DNA from: Stentor roeselii
Lineage: Eukaryota > Ciliophora > Heterotrichea > Heterotrichida > Stentoridae
Reading direction: 5' to 3'
Length of the DNA: 64,000 nt
Assembly: GCA_006503475.1 (NCBI GenBank)
Contig: RSEH01000113.1
Span: 81,746 to 145,745, forward strand
Numbering within the stretch: position 1 is the stretch's first letter; each line of letters opens with the position of its first letter. Below, piece after piece: positions 17,122-25,644 of this stretch. The notes beneath the pieces were generated by a model, which saw only the letters and a program-made list of their open reading frames with translations, was not told the origin of the DNA and did no database searches. A program made the position numbers and the translations under genes.

Positions 17122-17709
17122 ATGGAATACGAAGGCATTGAAAACCACTTGAAAAACGTCTCAAATGCTTACGCTCATTTCACCTTATTCGAAACAACAG
17201 CAGAGTTCACTTTAATAAGTTCATCATTAGAAAGCATTCTCAGAAGTTCTTCTTCTTTAGAAGGTTTCAATGAAACCTTGAAGTTGATTTTATCAACTTT
17301 AATAGACTCAATCTGGGTAAACCTTTCTAACCCTAAACAATCAGGAGAAGTACAAATCACTGAACATTTGAAAGAAATGACTAAAGAGCACAAGCCTGAG
17401 ATCAAAGATCTCAAAGGAAGTCAAAAGTCTCTCTCAAGATGCGATTCCAGATACGAGCCTCTGAGATATCAAGACCTTCAACTTGTAAGTAAAAGTGAAG
17501 AACATCACTTTTCAACTGAAAGTATTCATTTAAAGTACGCAAGAGAAAAAAGGTTTTTAGGACATCGACGAGAAAGTAGTCACAATTTTTCTGACCCTTA
17601 TAACAACATCGACTATGTCCTTCCAGCAAGTCCTAAAATTTCATTTCCTAGAGAAGCCAGAAAGTTCAGTTTAGGAAATCCAGTCATTAAAGCAGGGAAG
17701 TTCGGATAG
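17122..17709 (+). CDS. Hypothetical protein
   Basis: 195 aa, unrecognised. The first ~70 residues are helical and hydrophobic-patterned (LISSSLESILRSSSSLEGFNE) and the rest is basic, Ser/His-rich and probably disordered. It follows the GST by 10 bp, start context AATAATAAATG. It converges on the next gene with 27 bp between stops. Confidence 0.55.
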   Translation: MEYEGIENHLKNVSNAYAHFTLFETTAEFTLISSSLESILRSSSSLEGFNETLKLILSTLIDSIWVNLSNPKQSGEVQITEHLKEMTKEHKPEIKDLKGSQKSLSRCDSRYEPLRYQDLQLVSKSEEHHFSTESIHLKYAREKRFLGHRRESSHNFSDPYNNIDYVLPASPKISFPREARKFSLGNPVIKAGKFG

Positions 17710-17736
17710 TGTTTATAATAATTTTCTAGAAAAGTC

Positions 17737-18249
17737 TTAAGTGTTTATATTAGAGCCAAAATTACGAGTTTTCTTCTCGAAAAACTCGTCAACTACTGAC
17801 ATTTGAGAGTTATTTGAACTTTTTCGGATGTTGCATCTTGAGTTGGATTCTGAGTCTTCTTTTTTACGTGATTGGCTTGAAATGGCTGAGAATGGACGAC
17901 GGTTGAGACGAAGTGGAATGTCTTTTAGAACTGAGTTTATTATTATTGACTTTGGAACTGTGTTGAGAAGAAGGTCGTTTACTTGGATTATTGATTTACT
18001 TCCGCAGTGGGTGTCGACTTGTTTGAGTCGTTTTTTGGCCGGTCTTGAAGCGGGTTGGTTTGAGGACTTTAATGAGGTTATTAGGATTTTTAAATCGTTT
18101 TGGGATTTTTTCTCTTGAGACTTTAAAGAAACGTCTAATGATCGCTGGTAATTGTATCTTTTTGATCTTGATATTCGCGGCTTTGATTTGAAACCGTCTA
18201 TTGTTAGGTTGAAGTATCGGATAGGGTATTGTTTCGGAGACTTATTCAT
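17737..18249 (-). CDS. Hypothetical basic protein
   Basis: 170 aa, strongly basic and Ser/Lys/Arg-rich with RPFSAISS-like phosphorylatable patches. No domain. An overlapping plus-strand ORF (17828-18118) lacks any signature and has no start context, so the minus reading is preferred. Confidence 0.5.
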   Translation of the reverse strand: MNKSPKQYPIRYFNLTIDGFKSKPRISRSKRYNYQRSLDVSLKSQEKKSQNDLKILITSLKSSNQPASRPAKKRLKQVDTHCGSKSIIQVNDLLLNTVPKSIIINSVLKDIPLRLNRRPFSAISSQSRKKEDSESNSRCNIRKSSNNSQMSVVDEFFEKKTRNFGSNINT

Positions 18250-19038
18250 TGAGAAGTAACGTTTGGATTAATTATCATTAGATTTTAAATAGTTTTAAAG
18301 TACTTGGGTTTTGTTTGGGAGGATTATTATTAGAGAAAATATTAGAGATATGATTTTTTAGAGATTTTTTTTGATTTTTTGGTAGGATTCTTTACTAGAA
18401 AATAAATAATATATGAAATAAAATAATATTGACATCATAACTCAATCTAGTAGATATAAACTAGTGTATAAATTAAAATTAGAAATAGCCTTATTTTTAT
18501 CAACCCAAATAGACCTTAGAGGTTATAAAAATGAAAGTAAGTTTTTTTTACCCGGCATCTTCTATTTTTGTATTAAATCTTTTCTATTTCGATCGAAAAT
18601 AATTTCATGAACCTGATATTTAATTAGGTATAATATTAGAGGAATCTAAGATTATCAATTCACAAATTACTCCTTACACTTAATTAAGAATATAAATAAA
18701 TTCAAATGTCTAATTCAACATGTATCTTAACATATTGATTTAAGCTCATCGTTGAGTTTTACTATTAGCATCTTTCACATGACTCTGATTAAATTGTGTT
18801 TTTAAAATTAAAGGCTTTATGACTCTTTCTTAGAAATGACTCATAATTGTAATAAGGTTCGAAAGGTATTTAAACAAGAGCACACAAAAAAAATTCCATA
18901 ATTAGCTTTTTAATTAATTTCTTTTGATAAAGTTTAATAATCTTCTAGAAGAAAATTTCAAAAGATTAATTCTTTTGAAGGAATAGGCTAAACAAACACA
19001 AACCCCAATCCAATCCAAAATTTAAAAAATCCTTATAA
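18250..19038. other. Divergent spacer, no gene seen
   Basis: About 790 bp, AT-rich; G-rich/C-poor next to the minus gene and C/A-rich from ~18990 next to the kinase start. No repeats or RNA genes recognised. Confidence 0.5.
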
Positions 19039-20172
19039 ATGGGCTCGATTTGTCAATGTTTCAAGCCAACCCCTTCTCAACCAGAAGCCGAGGACATAGA
19101 CGAGCCCTTTATCTCGAAAGACGAGCCGACCCCTTCAAGTCCTATAAGCCTTGATTCATTTCAAGTAGAAAAGCAACTCGGCAAAGGAACCTTCGGAAAG
19201 GTGATGCTCGTCCGAAAGAAAGACAACGGCAAGATTTTCGCGATGAAAATAATTAAAAAAGCTCTGATCGAGAAGTACAAACACGTCGACCATACTAAAA
19301 CAGAAAGAAAAGTCCTTGAAGAGCTCAGTCATCCTTTTCTAGTAAAACTTAGATACGCGTTTCAGTCAAAAACAAAACTTTACATGGTCATGGACTTTAT
19401 CAATGGAGGAGAATTGTTTTATCATTTGAAGAAATCAAGAGTTTTTTCTGTTGATCGAGCAAGATTTTACGCTGCTGAGATACTCATCGCGCTTGAGTAT
19501 CTACATTCTCAAGGAGTTGTTTATAGGGACTTGAAGGCTGAGAATATCTTGATTGATACTTCTGGTCATATTAAATTAACTGATTTTGGACTTAGCAAAA
19601 AGTTCTTCGCTCCTGAGAACTTTAAAACTTACTCATTTTGTGGAACTCCTGAGTACCTTGCACCTGAAATTCTCTTAGGTGTTGGACATGATAAATCTGT
19701 TGATTACTGGAGCCTTGGAGTGCTTATATTTGAAATGCTCTCTGGAGAACTTCCTTTTTTCAACCCTAATAAGCAGGAGCTTTACAAAAGCATTGTTAAG
19801 GCTGAGTATCAAATGAAGACTTACTTTTCACCTGACAGTCAAGACCTGATTCAGAAACTGTTAGAACCGAATGTAAGGAGTACTTAGCAAGTTGATAGAT
19901 TGAATCAGTTTGAAGTTGTGAAAAATCATTCCTTCTTTAAAGGAGTTGATTGGGTAAAAATGAAGAATCTCATGATTGACCCACCATTCAGACCTCGAGT
20001 GAGAAATGAAGAAGATATAACTAACTTTGAAAAGCTAATCACTGATGAAAAAATCCAAGAAAGTATCACTTCAAATCTTGTCGGGTCAGGCCAGTTCATC
20101 AAATTTGATGATTTCACCTACAACCAAAGTCCAAAGTTCGAAATGACAGAAGAAGTAAAAACCCAAAACTAA
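19039..20172 (+). CDS. AGC-family Ser/Thr protein kinase (two exons), N-terminally acylated
   Basis: Exons 19039..19872 and 19888..20172 give 372 aa. MGSICQCF is a candidate N-myristoylation site with adjacent Cys for palmitoylation. The kinase domain (~40-310) has LGKGTFGKVMLV, AMKIIKK, VYRDLKAENILI, LTDFGLSKKF and the T-loop YSFCGTPEYLAPE; all catalytic residues are present. The intron falls in the LLEPN region, and its removal restores LLEPNQVDRLN...KNHSFFKGVDW. The C-tail carries the hydrophobic motif FDDFTY (FxxF[ST]Y), so PDK1-type T-loop and TOR-type tail phosphorylation are expected, as in S6K/AKT. Confidence 0.93.
19873..19887 (+). other. 15-nt intron in the AGC kinase
   Basis: gtaaggagtacttag, canonical GT-AG with A at position 10. 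It contains an in-frame TAG if retained. Both flanking exons match the AGC kinase family without gap. Confidence 0.95.
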
Positions 20173-20207
20173 TGTCATCTAGTTAGCGCCAAATTTTTGA
20201 TATAAAA

Positions 20208-20825
20208 ATGACTGAAATTTCTTACGCGCGAGATTTTGAGACTCCAGAAAAATCCCTTCGAGGTAAATCAAAACGAGGCGAAATTCAAGTGATTTACGGT
20301 CCAATGTTTTCAGGTAAATCAACAGAACTACTGAGAAGAATCCGAAGATTCCGTGTAAGAAACGATTCTTGCATATTATTGAAGACTAAAGACAACCGAT
20401 ACATAGACGATGATGCAAAAGTAGTCACTCATGATCAGTTCAACTTCTTAGAAGCCCTTTCTTGTGATTATTTATTTGAAAAAATCGAGGAGGCTAAAAA
20501 TTATGACGTGATTGGAATTGATGAAGGACAGTTTTTTAAGGATATTATTCAGTTTTGTGAATCTTTAGCGAATATTGGAAAAATCGTAATTGTGGCATGT
20601 CTTGACTCGGACTTTCGAAGAGAACCTTTTGGGAATATTTGTGAGTTGATTGCCAAGGCGGAGAAAATTACTAAGTTGAGTAGTATTTGTCATTATTGCA
20701 AAGATGATGCTTCTTTTAGTGCCCGAATCACTTCAGAAACAGCGATTAAGGTCATTGGTGGAAGGGATAAATATAGACCGGTTTGTAGAAGTTGCTATTC
20801 TGATATAGTTCAGCAGGAAGTTTAA
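20208..20825 (+). CDS. TK1: Thymidine kinase, TK1 type
   Basis: 205 aa. After a ~20-residue leader, GEIQVIYGPMFSGKSTELLRR is the TK1 P-loop; IGIDEGQFF holds the catalytic Glu/Walker-B-like DEGQ; CHYC and CRSC are the four zinc-ribbon Cys (the loop between them is the lasso over thymidine). Reaction: ATP plus thymidine to dTMP, salvage for DNA synthesis. C-terminal KEN-type degrons of animal TK1 are not seen. Start context GATATAAAAATG, 35 bp after the kinase gene. Confidence 0.95.
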   Translation: MTEISYARDFETPEKSLRGKSKRGEIQVIYGPMFSGKSTELLRRIRRFRVRNDSCILLKTKDNRYIDDDAKVVTHDQFNFLEALSCDYLFEKIEEAKNYDVIGIDEGQFFKDIIQFCESLANIGKIVIVACLDSDFRREPFGNICELIAKAEKITKLSSICHYCKDDASFSARITSETAIKVIGGRDKYRPVCRSCYSDIVQQEV

Positions 20826-20869
20826 CAAATAAAGTAAAATAATATATGAGAAGATTTAAGTTTGAAGAA

Positions 20870-21325
20870 TTCTCAAAACTTTCCTTATTATTACAGAATT
20901 TTTCTATTCATTCACTTTTAAACCTTGAATTATTCTCAAACATTTCCCATTATTCCAGAATTTTCCCGAAGACTTTCCCAATTATTATAGAATTTTTTAT
21001 TCATTCACTTTTAAACCTTAAATAATTCTAAAACCTTTCCCATTATTACAAATTTTTCTATTCACTAACTTTAAAATCTTCAATAATTCTAAAACCTTTC
21101 CCATTATTACAAATTTTTCTATTCACTAACTTTAAAATCTTCAATAATTCTAAAACCTTTCCCATTATTACAAATTTTTCTATTCACTAACTTTAAAATC
21201 TTCAATAATTCTAAAACCTTTCCCATTATTACAGAATATTTCCATTAAATCATTTTAAACCTTGAATAATTCTCAAACCTTCCCATAATTACAGAATATT
21301 TCCATTCACTCACTTGAAACTCAAA
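20870..21325. repeat. 61-bp minisatellite, about seven units
   Basis: The marker ttctaaaacc starts at 21026, 21087, 21148 and 21209, exactly 61 bp apart; flanking diverged units begin with ttctcaaa near 20870, 20933 and 21270. Central units are nearly identical and outer units decayed, the usual sign of growth from the middle. The unit carries a conserved tttcccattatta. It fills the spacer between thymidine kinase and the PH-domain gene. Confidence 0.9.
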
Positions 21326-21377
21326 TAAATAATTAACCAGTTCTCTCCCGCAGTACTTTAATTGCCAATCTCAATAA

Positions 21378-22304
21378 ATGTCAAATGAATCCCAAGTCCG
21401 AAGCCACTCAGCAGTGCCTGAAGGACCCTCAGACAAATCCGGGTGGCTCATGAAGCAATCCTCGAACCTTCTACGAACATTCCGGAAACGATTCATCGTT
21501 CTCGAGTCAAGACACTTATTAATCTTCGTAGACGAGTCCCGTAAAGACTTAAAAGCCGTCTTAAACTTCGACCAAATCGAGTCAAAAGCTTTTATCCACC
21601 CAAAAGACTCAAGCAAACTCGTCATTTCCTTTCCATCCTCGTCCACATCAATGATTCTCAAAGGAAAGAAAGACGAGTTGCTCCAATGGGAAAAGTCAAT
21701 TTCAGCTTCAATCTCCTTATCAAGGCCATCATCTTCATTCAACTCTCTGACCTCTGAGAAAAAATTCTGGAAATTTTTCTATATCTCTGAAAACGACTTC
21801 AGAAAAAACGCTCAAACCGGCGACATTCTTTTATTTAAAGGAAAAAGTAAAATTTCTACAGCTCTTCGAGGAATATTGAACTGTGATTTTGATCATATTG
21901 CAGTGATTTACCTGTTAAATGAGTATATTTATTTATTTGAAAGTACTAGAAGTACTGGAGTTGTTTTAACAAGTTGGGATGAGTTTATTGAAAGGAAATG
22001 GTTTGAGATGTATCAACGAGTTACTTACCGAAGACTGATAATGGAAAGAAATCAGAGGTTTTCAGAACTGGCTCATGAGTTTGTAGTAGAAGCTGAAGGA
22101 AAACCTTATAAATTGATGAAATTTCTTGGAAATGCTGATGAAGGGTATTTTTGTTCTGAACTTGTTGCTGAATTTTATCGGAAAACTGGAGTAATTTACC
22201 AAAATATGCCTGCCAAGAAGTTTATGCCGAAACATTTTGTAAGCATGGAACTGAATATTATACAAGCTGAGTTAGACCTGCTGAAAGATATCAGGTTTCA
22301 TTAA
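21378..22304 (+). CDS. PH domain plus NlpC/P60 (YiiX-like) papain-fold protein
   Basis: 308 aa. Residues ~15-112 form a PH domain (KSGWLMKQSSNLLRTFRKRFIVLES, strand pattern, terminal Trp helix LLQWEKSI). Residues ~140-295 resemble the YiiX/YebB group of NlpC/P60 proteins: GDILLFKG, CDFDHIAVIY (His region) and DEGYFCSELVAEFY (the Cys of the CSEL motif). This group is circularly permuted relative to classic NlpC/P60 and includes thiol hydrolases or acyltransferases. The PH domain suggests recruitment to phosphoinositide membranes. Substrate unknown. Confidence 0.75.
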   Translation: MSNESQVRSHSAVPEGPSDKSGWLMKQSSNLLRTFRKRFIVLESRHLLIFVDESRKDLKAVLNFDQIESKAFIHPKDSSKLVISFPSSSTSMILKGKKDELLQWEKSISASISLSRPSSSFNSLTSEKKFWKFFYISENDFRKNAQTGDILLFKGKSKISTALRGILNCDFDHIAVIYLLNEYIYLFESTRSTGVVLTSWDEFIERKWFEMYQRVTYRRLIMERNQRFSELAHEFVVEAEGKPYKLMKFLGNADEGYFCSELVAEFYRKTGVIYQNMPAKKFMPKHFVSMELNIIQAELDLLKDIRFH

Positions 22305-22345
22305 TGTCCTATTAAATTATTGATTTTTATGGGTAGGGTTTATAA

Positions 22346-22777
22346 ATGTATAGTGATTTGTATACCAAACTCTCTGTTGATGAAAGAAAAGTGCTTGAAA
22401 ATTATCATAAAAAACTCGCTTTGTCTAAACAGAGCACTCCTAAGTCATCTTCTCAAGTAGTCGCTCCGAATACCACGAAAAATCAAGTAGTTAAAAAAAA
22501 ATCACTTTCTAAGCAGAATTCTTCTAAAGTGTTTAAAAACAAGGGGACTTTAAGAAGAGCTTCTTCGAAAACTAGTGCGTCATCAAATAGAAGTTTTTTG
22601 AAAAAGGATGAGAATGATGAGAGGACTAATGTCAAGTATGAGGTTGAAAGGCTTTTAAGAGCATTGTATCGACATTCGGTTATTTGTCCTGAGTTTAAAG
22701 AAGAGCTTAAGGCGATTGGAGGCATTGGGTTGTTGGATGAATATCTTAAGTATCGAGAACTTAAGTCTTTAGAATAA
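22346..22777 (+). CDS. Hypothetical basic, Ser/Lys-rich protein
   Basis: 143 aa. A disordered central part rich in Lys, Ser and Thr (about 25-90) sits between a short N-terminal helix (LYTKLSVDERKVLENYHKKL) and a C-terminal helical module (VERLLRALYRHSVICPEFKEEL...YLKYRELK). The start context GTTTATAAATG is the commonest in this window. No family recognised. Confidence 0.55.
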   Translation: MYSDLYTKLSVDERKVLENYHKKLALSKQSTPKSSSQVVAPNTTKNQVVKKKSLSKQNSSKVFKNKGTLRRASSKTSASSNRSFLKKDENDERTNVKYEVERLLRALYRHSVICPEFKEELKAIGGIGLLDEYLKYRELKSLE

Positions 22778-23107
22778 TGAGTAAGGGTTTGGCTTATGGT
22801 TTATCTGGAGTTTTCATATTTTTAGGTAATTTATGAAATGAAGGTAATAGTTAAATCTTTGTTTATTTCTTGTGGGTTGGAAGTTATATCATTTAGAATA
22901 GTTTTATGATATTTGTTATTTAGATACGGTGAACATAGATAATTTTAGGAATTGATTAAATTTTTTTTATTCAATATCTCTACATAGATAGTAACTGGAT
23001 CATTTTATTTCAAGGGTTCAAGTTGCACTTAAAATTTGAATATCTTAAGATTTGGATTAACTTAAATAATGATCACAATTAAGAATTTCTAACCACCAAA
23101 TCTATAA
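22778..23107. other. Same-strand spacer, no gene seen
   Basis: About 330 bp of AT-rich sequence; G-rich at its left end, C/A-rich at its right end before the next ATG. Confidence 0.5.
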
Positions 23108-24115
23108 ATGGGCTGCGATCAAAGTGCCTGCAGTGAGTTACCTGATTCCCTAAACTCAGACCTAATTCTCAAGAATCCCTCTCAAATCTCCCAGATGAAC
23201 GACAAGTCAACAAACCTTTCAAACAACTCACTAACCCAACGAGAAGCAGATTCAAAGACCTATCAACCTCTTCTCTCTCTAATCGAATACTATTTAGAAA
23301 GTAATTCAAACTACTCCGATCTCTTAAAACTAAGTCAAATCTGGCTTCACGAGTTGATTTTTTTCCTAAACCATTCAAATCTAAGTCCAGACAACATAAG
23401 AACAACTTTAACTCTCGATTCATGCGGAAAGTCTCTTCACATTCGACATGAAGTTGATGGAATCACTACTTTCGAGTTCATCAAATTCGTATCCGCGAAA
23501 TTTTCTCTGATATTCCAAAAAGATATCAAAGACTTACACGAAATCGAAAAAAACTTGAAGTCTCTTCATTCATTAACCTGCATTTTTTACATTCGACTTG
23601 GAGAAAACTTCGATTTTGGCTTTGGGGTTGAAAAAATGCTGGATTTAAAACAACTCACATTTGAAAAATCTGAAGATATCTGCAGGATTATTGAATGGAA
23701 TAATCAAAACAATCAACCAGTTCCGACATCGGTTTTAGTTTCAGTTTTAGAAAACACGAAAATTATCAATTTTTACATTTTTGATGGATTTCGAAGGCAA
23801 AATGTTGAAAAAGCTTTTGCGTTGTTTCAGATGTTTGGAAGACCTTTGATGTATAAAGCGGAAGAGTTGTTTAATTCGGGGTTTTGTGATGATGTTAACT
23901 GCTCGGTTTTGATTCGAGATGGAAGGGTGGAAAAGGTTTGTCTTCAGGTGCATTGCAATGTCGTTAGCTTGGAAGTAGTGAAAAGTCTGGGTTTTTATGT
24001 TGATGAGATCAAGTGGGACGAGGTGAGGACGAAAGGAATCTTTCGCGGTCTTGAACTGGAGATGAATTCAGAAGGGTACTCATTGAGTCAGGTGTTACTA
24101 TATTATCCTAATTAA
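23108..24115 (+). CDS. Hypothetical protein with N-terminal dual-acylation motif
   Basis: 335 aa. MGCDQSACS fits N-myristoylation at Gly2 and palmitoylation at Cys3, so membrane anchoring is likely. After a ~50-residue disordered stretch the rest appears globular with alternating helices and strands (GKSLHIRHEVDGITTFEFIKF, INFYIFDGFRRQNVEKAFALFQMFG). No family recognised. The last codons (LLYYPN and stop) lie inside the first unit of the adjacent minisatellite. Confidence 0.6.
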   Translation: MGCDQSACSELPDSLNSDLILKNPSQISQMNDKSTNLSNNSLTQREADSKTYQPLLSLIEYYLESNSNYSDLLKLSQIWLHELIFFLNHSNLSPDNIRTTLTLDSCGKSLHIRHEVDGITTFEFIKFVSAKFSLIFQKDIKDLHEIEKNLKSLHSLTCIFYIRLGENFDFGFGVEKMLDLKQLTFEKSEDICRIIEWNNQNNQPVPTSVLVSVLENTKIINFYIFDGFRRQNVEKAFALFQMFGRPLMYKAEELFNSGFCDDVNCSVLIRDGRVEKVCLQVHCNVVSLEVVKSLGFYVDEIKWDEVRTKGIFRGLELEMNSEGYSLSQVLLYYPN

Positions 24116-24764
24116 AGAGAACTTAATTTTCATTACAAAAACTTGAAATTTTTCTTATAAGGTAAGAGAAAGGTAGTCATTGTTACTATATTATCCTAAT
24201 TAAAGAGAACTTAATTTTCATTGAAATTTTTCTTATAAGGTAAGAGAAAGGTAGTCATTGTTACTATATTATCCTAATTAAAGAGAACTTAATTTTCATT
24301 GAAATTTTTCTTATAAGGTAAGAGAAAGGTAGTCATTGTTACTATATTATCCTAATTAAAGAGAACTTAATTTTCATTGAAATTTTTCTTATAAGGTAAG
24401 AGAAAGGTAGTCATTGTTACTATATTATCCTAATTAAAGAGAACTTAATTTTCATTGAAATTTTTCTTATAAGGTAAGAGAAAGGTAGTCATTGTTACTA
24501 TATTATCCTAATTAAAGAGAACTTAATTTTCATTACAAAAAACTTGAAATTTTTCTTATAAGGTAAAGAGGAAGTGTACTCATTGAGTTAGGTGTTACTA
24601 AATTATCCTAATTAATATCATTACAAAAACCTTGAAATTTTTTTTATAAGATAAAGAGGAAGGGTAGTCATTGAGTCAGGTGTTAATATATTATTCCGAA
24701 ATAAAGAGAACTTAATTATCATTACAAAAACCTCGAAATTTCTCTTATCAAGTAAAGTGGAAGA
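24071..24764. repeat. 78-bp minisatellite built from the junction of two convergent genes
   Basis: The marker gttactatattatcc starts at 24094, 24182, 24260, 24338, 24416 and 24494 (78-bp spacing after the first), with diverged copies near 24594 and 24683. The left-most copy contains the last codons of the 23108 gene (LLYYPN, stop). The right-most copy contains the reverse-strand tail of the Kelch gene (REISRFL, stop). Each unit therefore looks like a copy of the joined 3' ends of both genes. Outer units carry an extra acaaaaac and agtcag that the inner ones have lost. Confidence 0.9.
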
Positions 24765-25639
24765 GGAATTTTCCACTCTGCGAATTTTAAAGTAAATAAA
24801 AAAACCTTTTTTCTCTTCCAGATCTTTTTGTAAAATAATTCAAATTCTGCTTCTTTTTTCAGTTTTAACCAACTAACCTGGTGCAAATCGCCACGATGGT
24901 CCATAAGACTTAAAGTCTCCTGTTGAACAGTCCAAGACCAAAACATTTCAACGAAATTAAACCCTTTTAACACCTTGCGAGTGAGACTTTTCGCATTAAG
25001 CACATTAACCTTATTGTTAAACTTGCAGTCCTTCAGCCAGCCCCCAAACAAAACAACGAATTTTTCCTGAAAAGCGATTAAAACAGGCCTAATCGCAGGA
25101 ATCGCATTTTTTTCTTGTCCAATAGTCCACTTCTTATCTTCCAAGTCATAAAAAAAAACATTTTCATTGTATCTTCCTTGAGCTTTATACCCTCCTCCTA
25201 CAAAAATCTTGTCACCAGCGACACAAGTTGAGTGAAGTTTTACTGGAAAAGGCATTGAACAAAGTAAAACACTTTCCATTGAAATCGTGTCAAAGACTTC
25301 AACTAAATCAGTCAACGAGTTGTTGTCAGAACCTCCCAGGGTGTAAATTTTTTGGAAGTGAATACAACTTGAATGAGAAGTTCTTAAAAAAATCATTTTT
25401 CCGATAATTGTGGAACAGTCTTCAAGATTTGATGATGAAGTGACTAAAGATTTCAAGTCTATCAAAAAAATATCAGGGGATAAAATTGTCGAGGCTTGAC
25501 CTCCGAGAATGTAGAGAAAATTTGAATCGATTACTATGGCTGGATGGAAAATTTTCATTGATACTCGAATTGTGTGACTTCCGTGGTATATGAAAAGATC
25601 GCCGCCGAGTACTCTGAATAAGTAACTCGAACTGTTCAT
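24722..25639 (-). CDS. Kelch-repeat protein
   Basis: 305 aa. Kelch blades with GG doublets: LYILGGQAS, IYTLGGSDNN, KIFVGGGYKAQG, FVVLFGGWLKD, each followed by the downstream Trp/Tyr typical of the fold. Five or six blades would form a near-complete propeller, with a helical C-terminus (FELFYKKIWKRKK). Binding scaffold; partner unknown. Its final codons lie in a minisatellite unit, so its C-terminus may have been shaped by the repeat. The start is 5 bp from the divergent Sec24-like start. Confidence 0.8.
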   Translation of the reverse strand: MNSSSYLFRVLGGDLFIYHGSHTIRVSMKIFHPAIVIDSNFLYILGGQASTILSPDIFLIDLKSLVTSSSNLEDCSTIIGKMIFLRTSHSSCIHFQKIYTLGGSDNNSLTDLVEVFDTISMESVLLCSMPFPVKLHSTCVAGDKIFVGGGYKAQGRYNENVFFYDLEDKKWTIGQEKNAIPAIRPVLIAFQEKFVVLFGGWLKDCKFNNKVNVLNAKSLTRKVLKGFNFVEMFWSWTVQQETLSLMDHRGDLHQVSWLKLKKEAEFELFYKKIWKRKKVFLFTLKFAEWKIPLPLYLIREISRFL

Positions 25640-25644
25640 TATTA
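25640..25644. promoter_or_regulatory. 5-bp divergent intergenic (TATTA)
   Basis: CAT-TATTA-ATG: the complete space between the Kelch start (minus) and the Sec24-like start (plus). Promoter information must overlap coding DNA of the opposite gene. Confidence 0.65.

Noticed and set aside
17828-18118. Plus-strand ORF overlapping the 17737 minus-strand gene
   Set aside because: No motif; the minus-strand reading has better start context and typical basic composition, though neither is certain.
19885-19887. In-frame TAG in the kinase gene suggesting stop-codon reassignment, as in many ciliates
   Set aside because: Every internal stop of this sort falls within a 15-nt GT-AG segment whose removal restores frame and conserved motifs; all other genes end at TAA, TAG or TGA in the expected place.
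20870-21325. Possible CRISPR array
   Set aside because: Units are contiguous tandem copies with no unique spacers, and the genome is eukaryotic.
21371-21742. Antisense ORF inside the PH-domain gene
   Set aside because: Acidic shadow of a real coding region with a clear domain on the plus strand.
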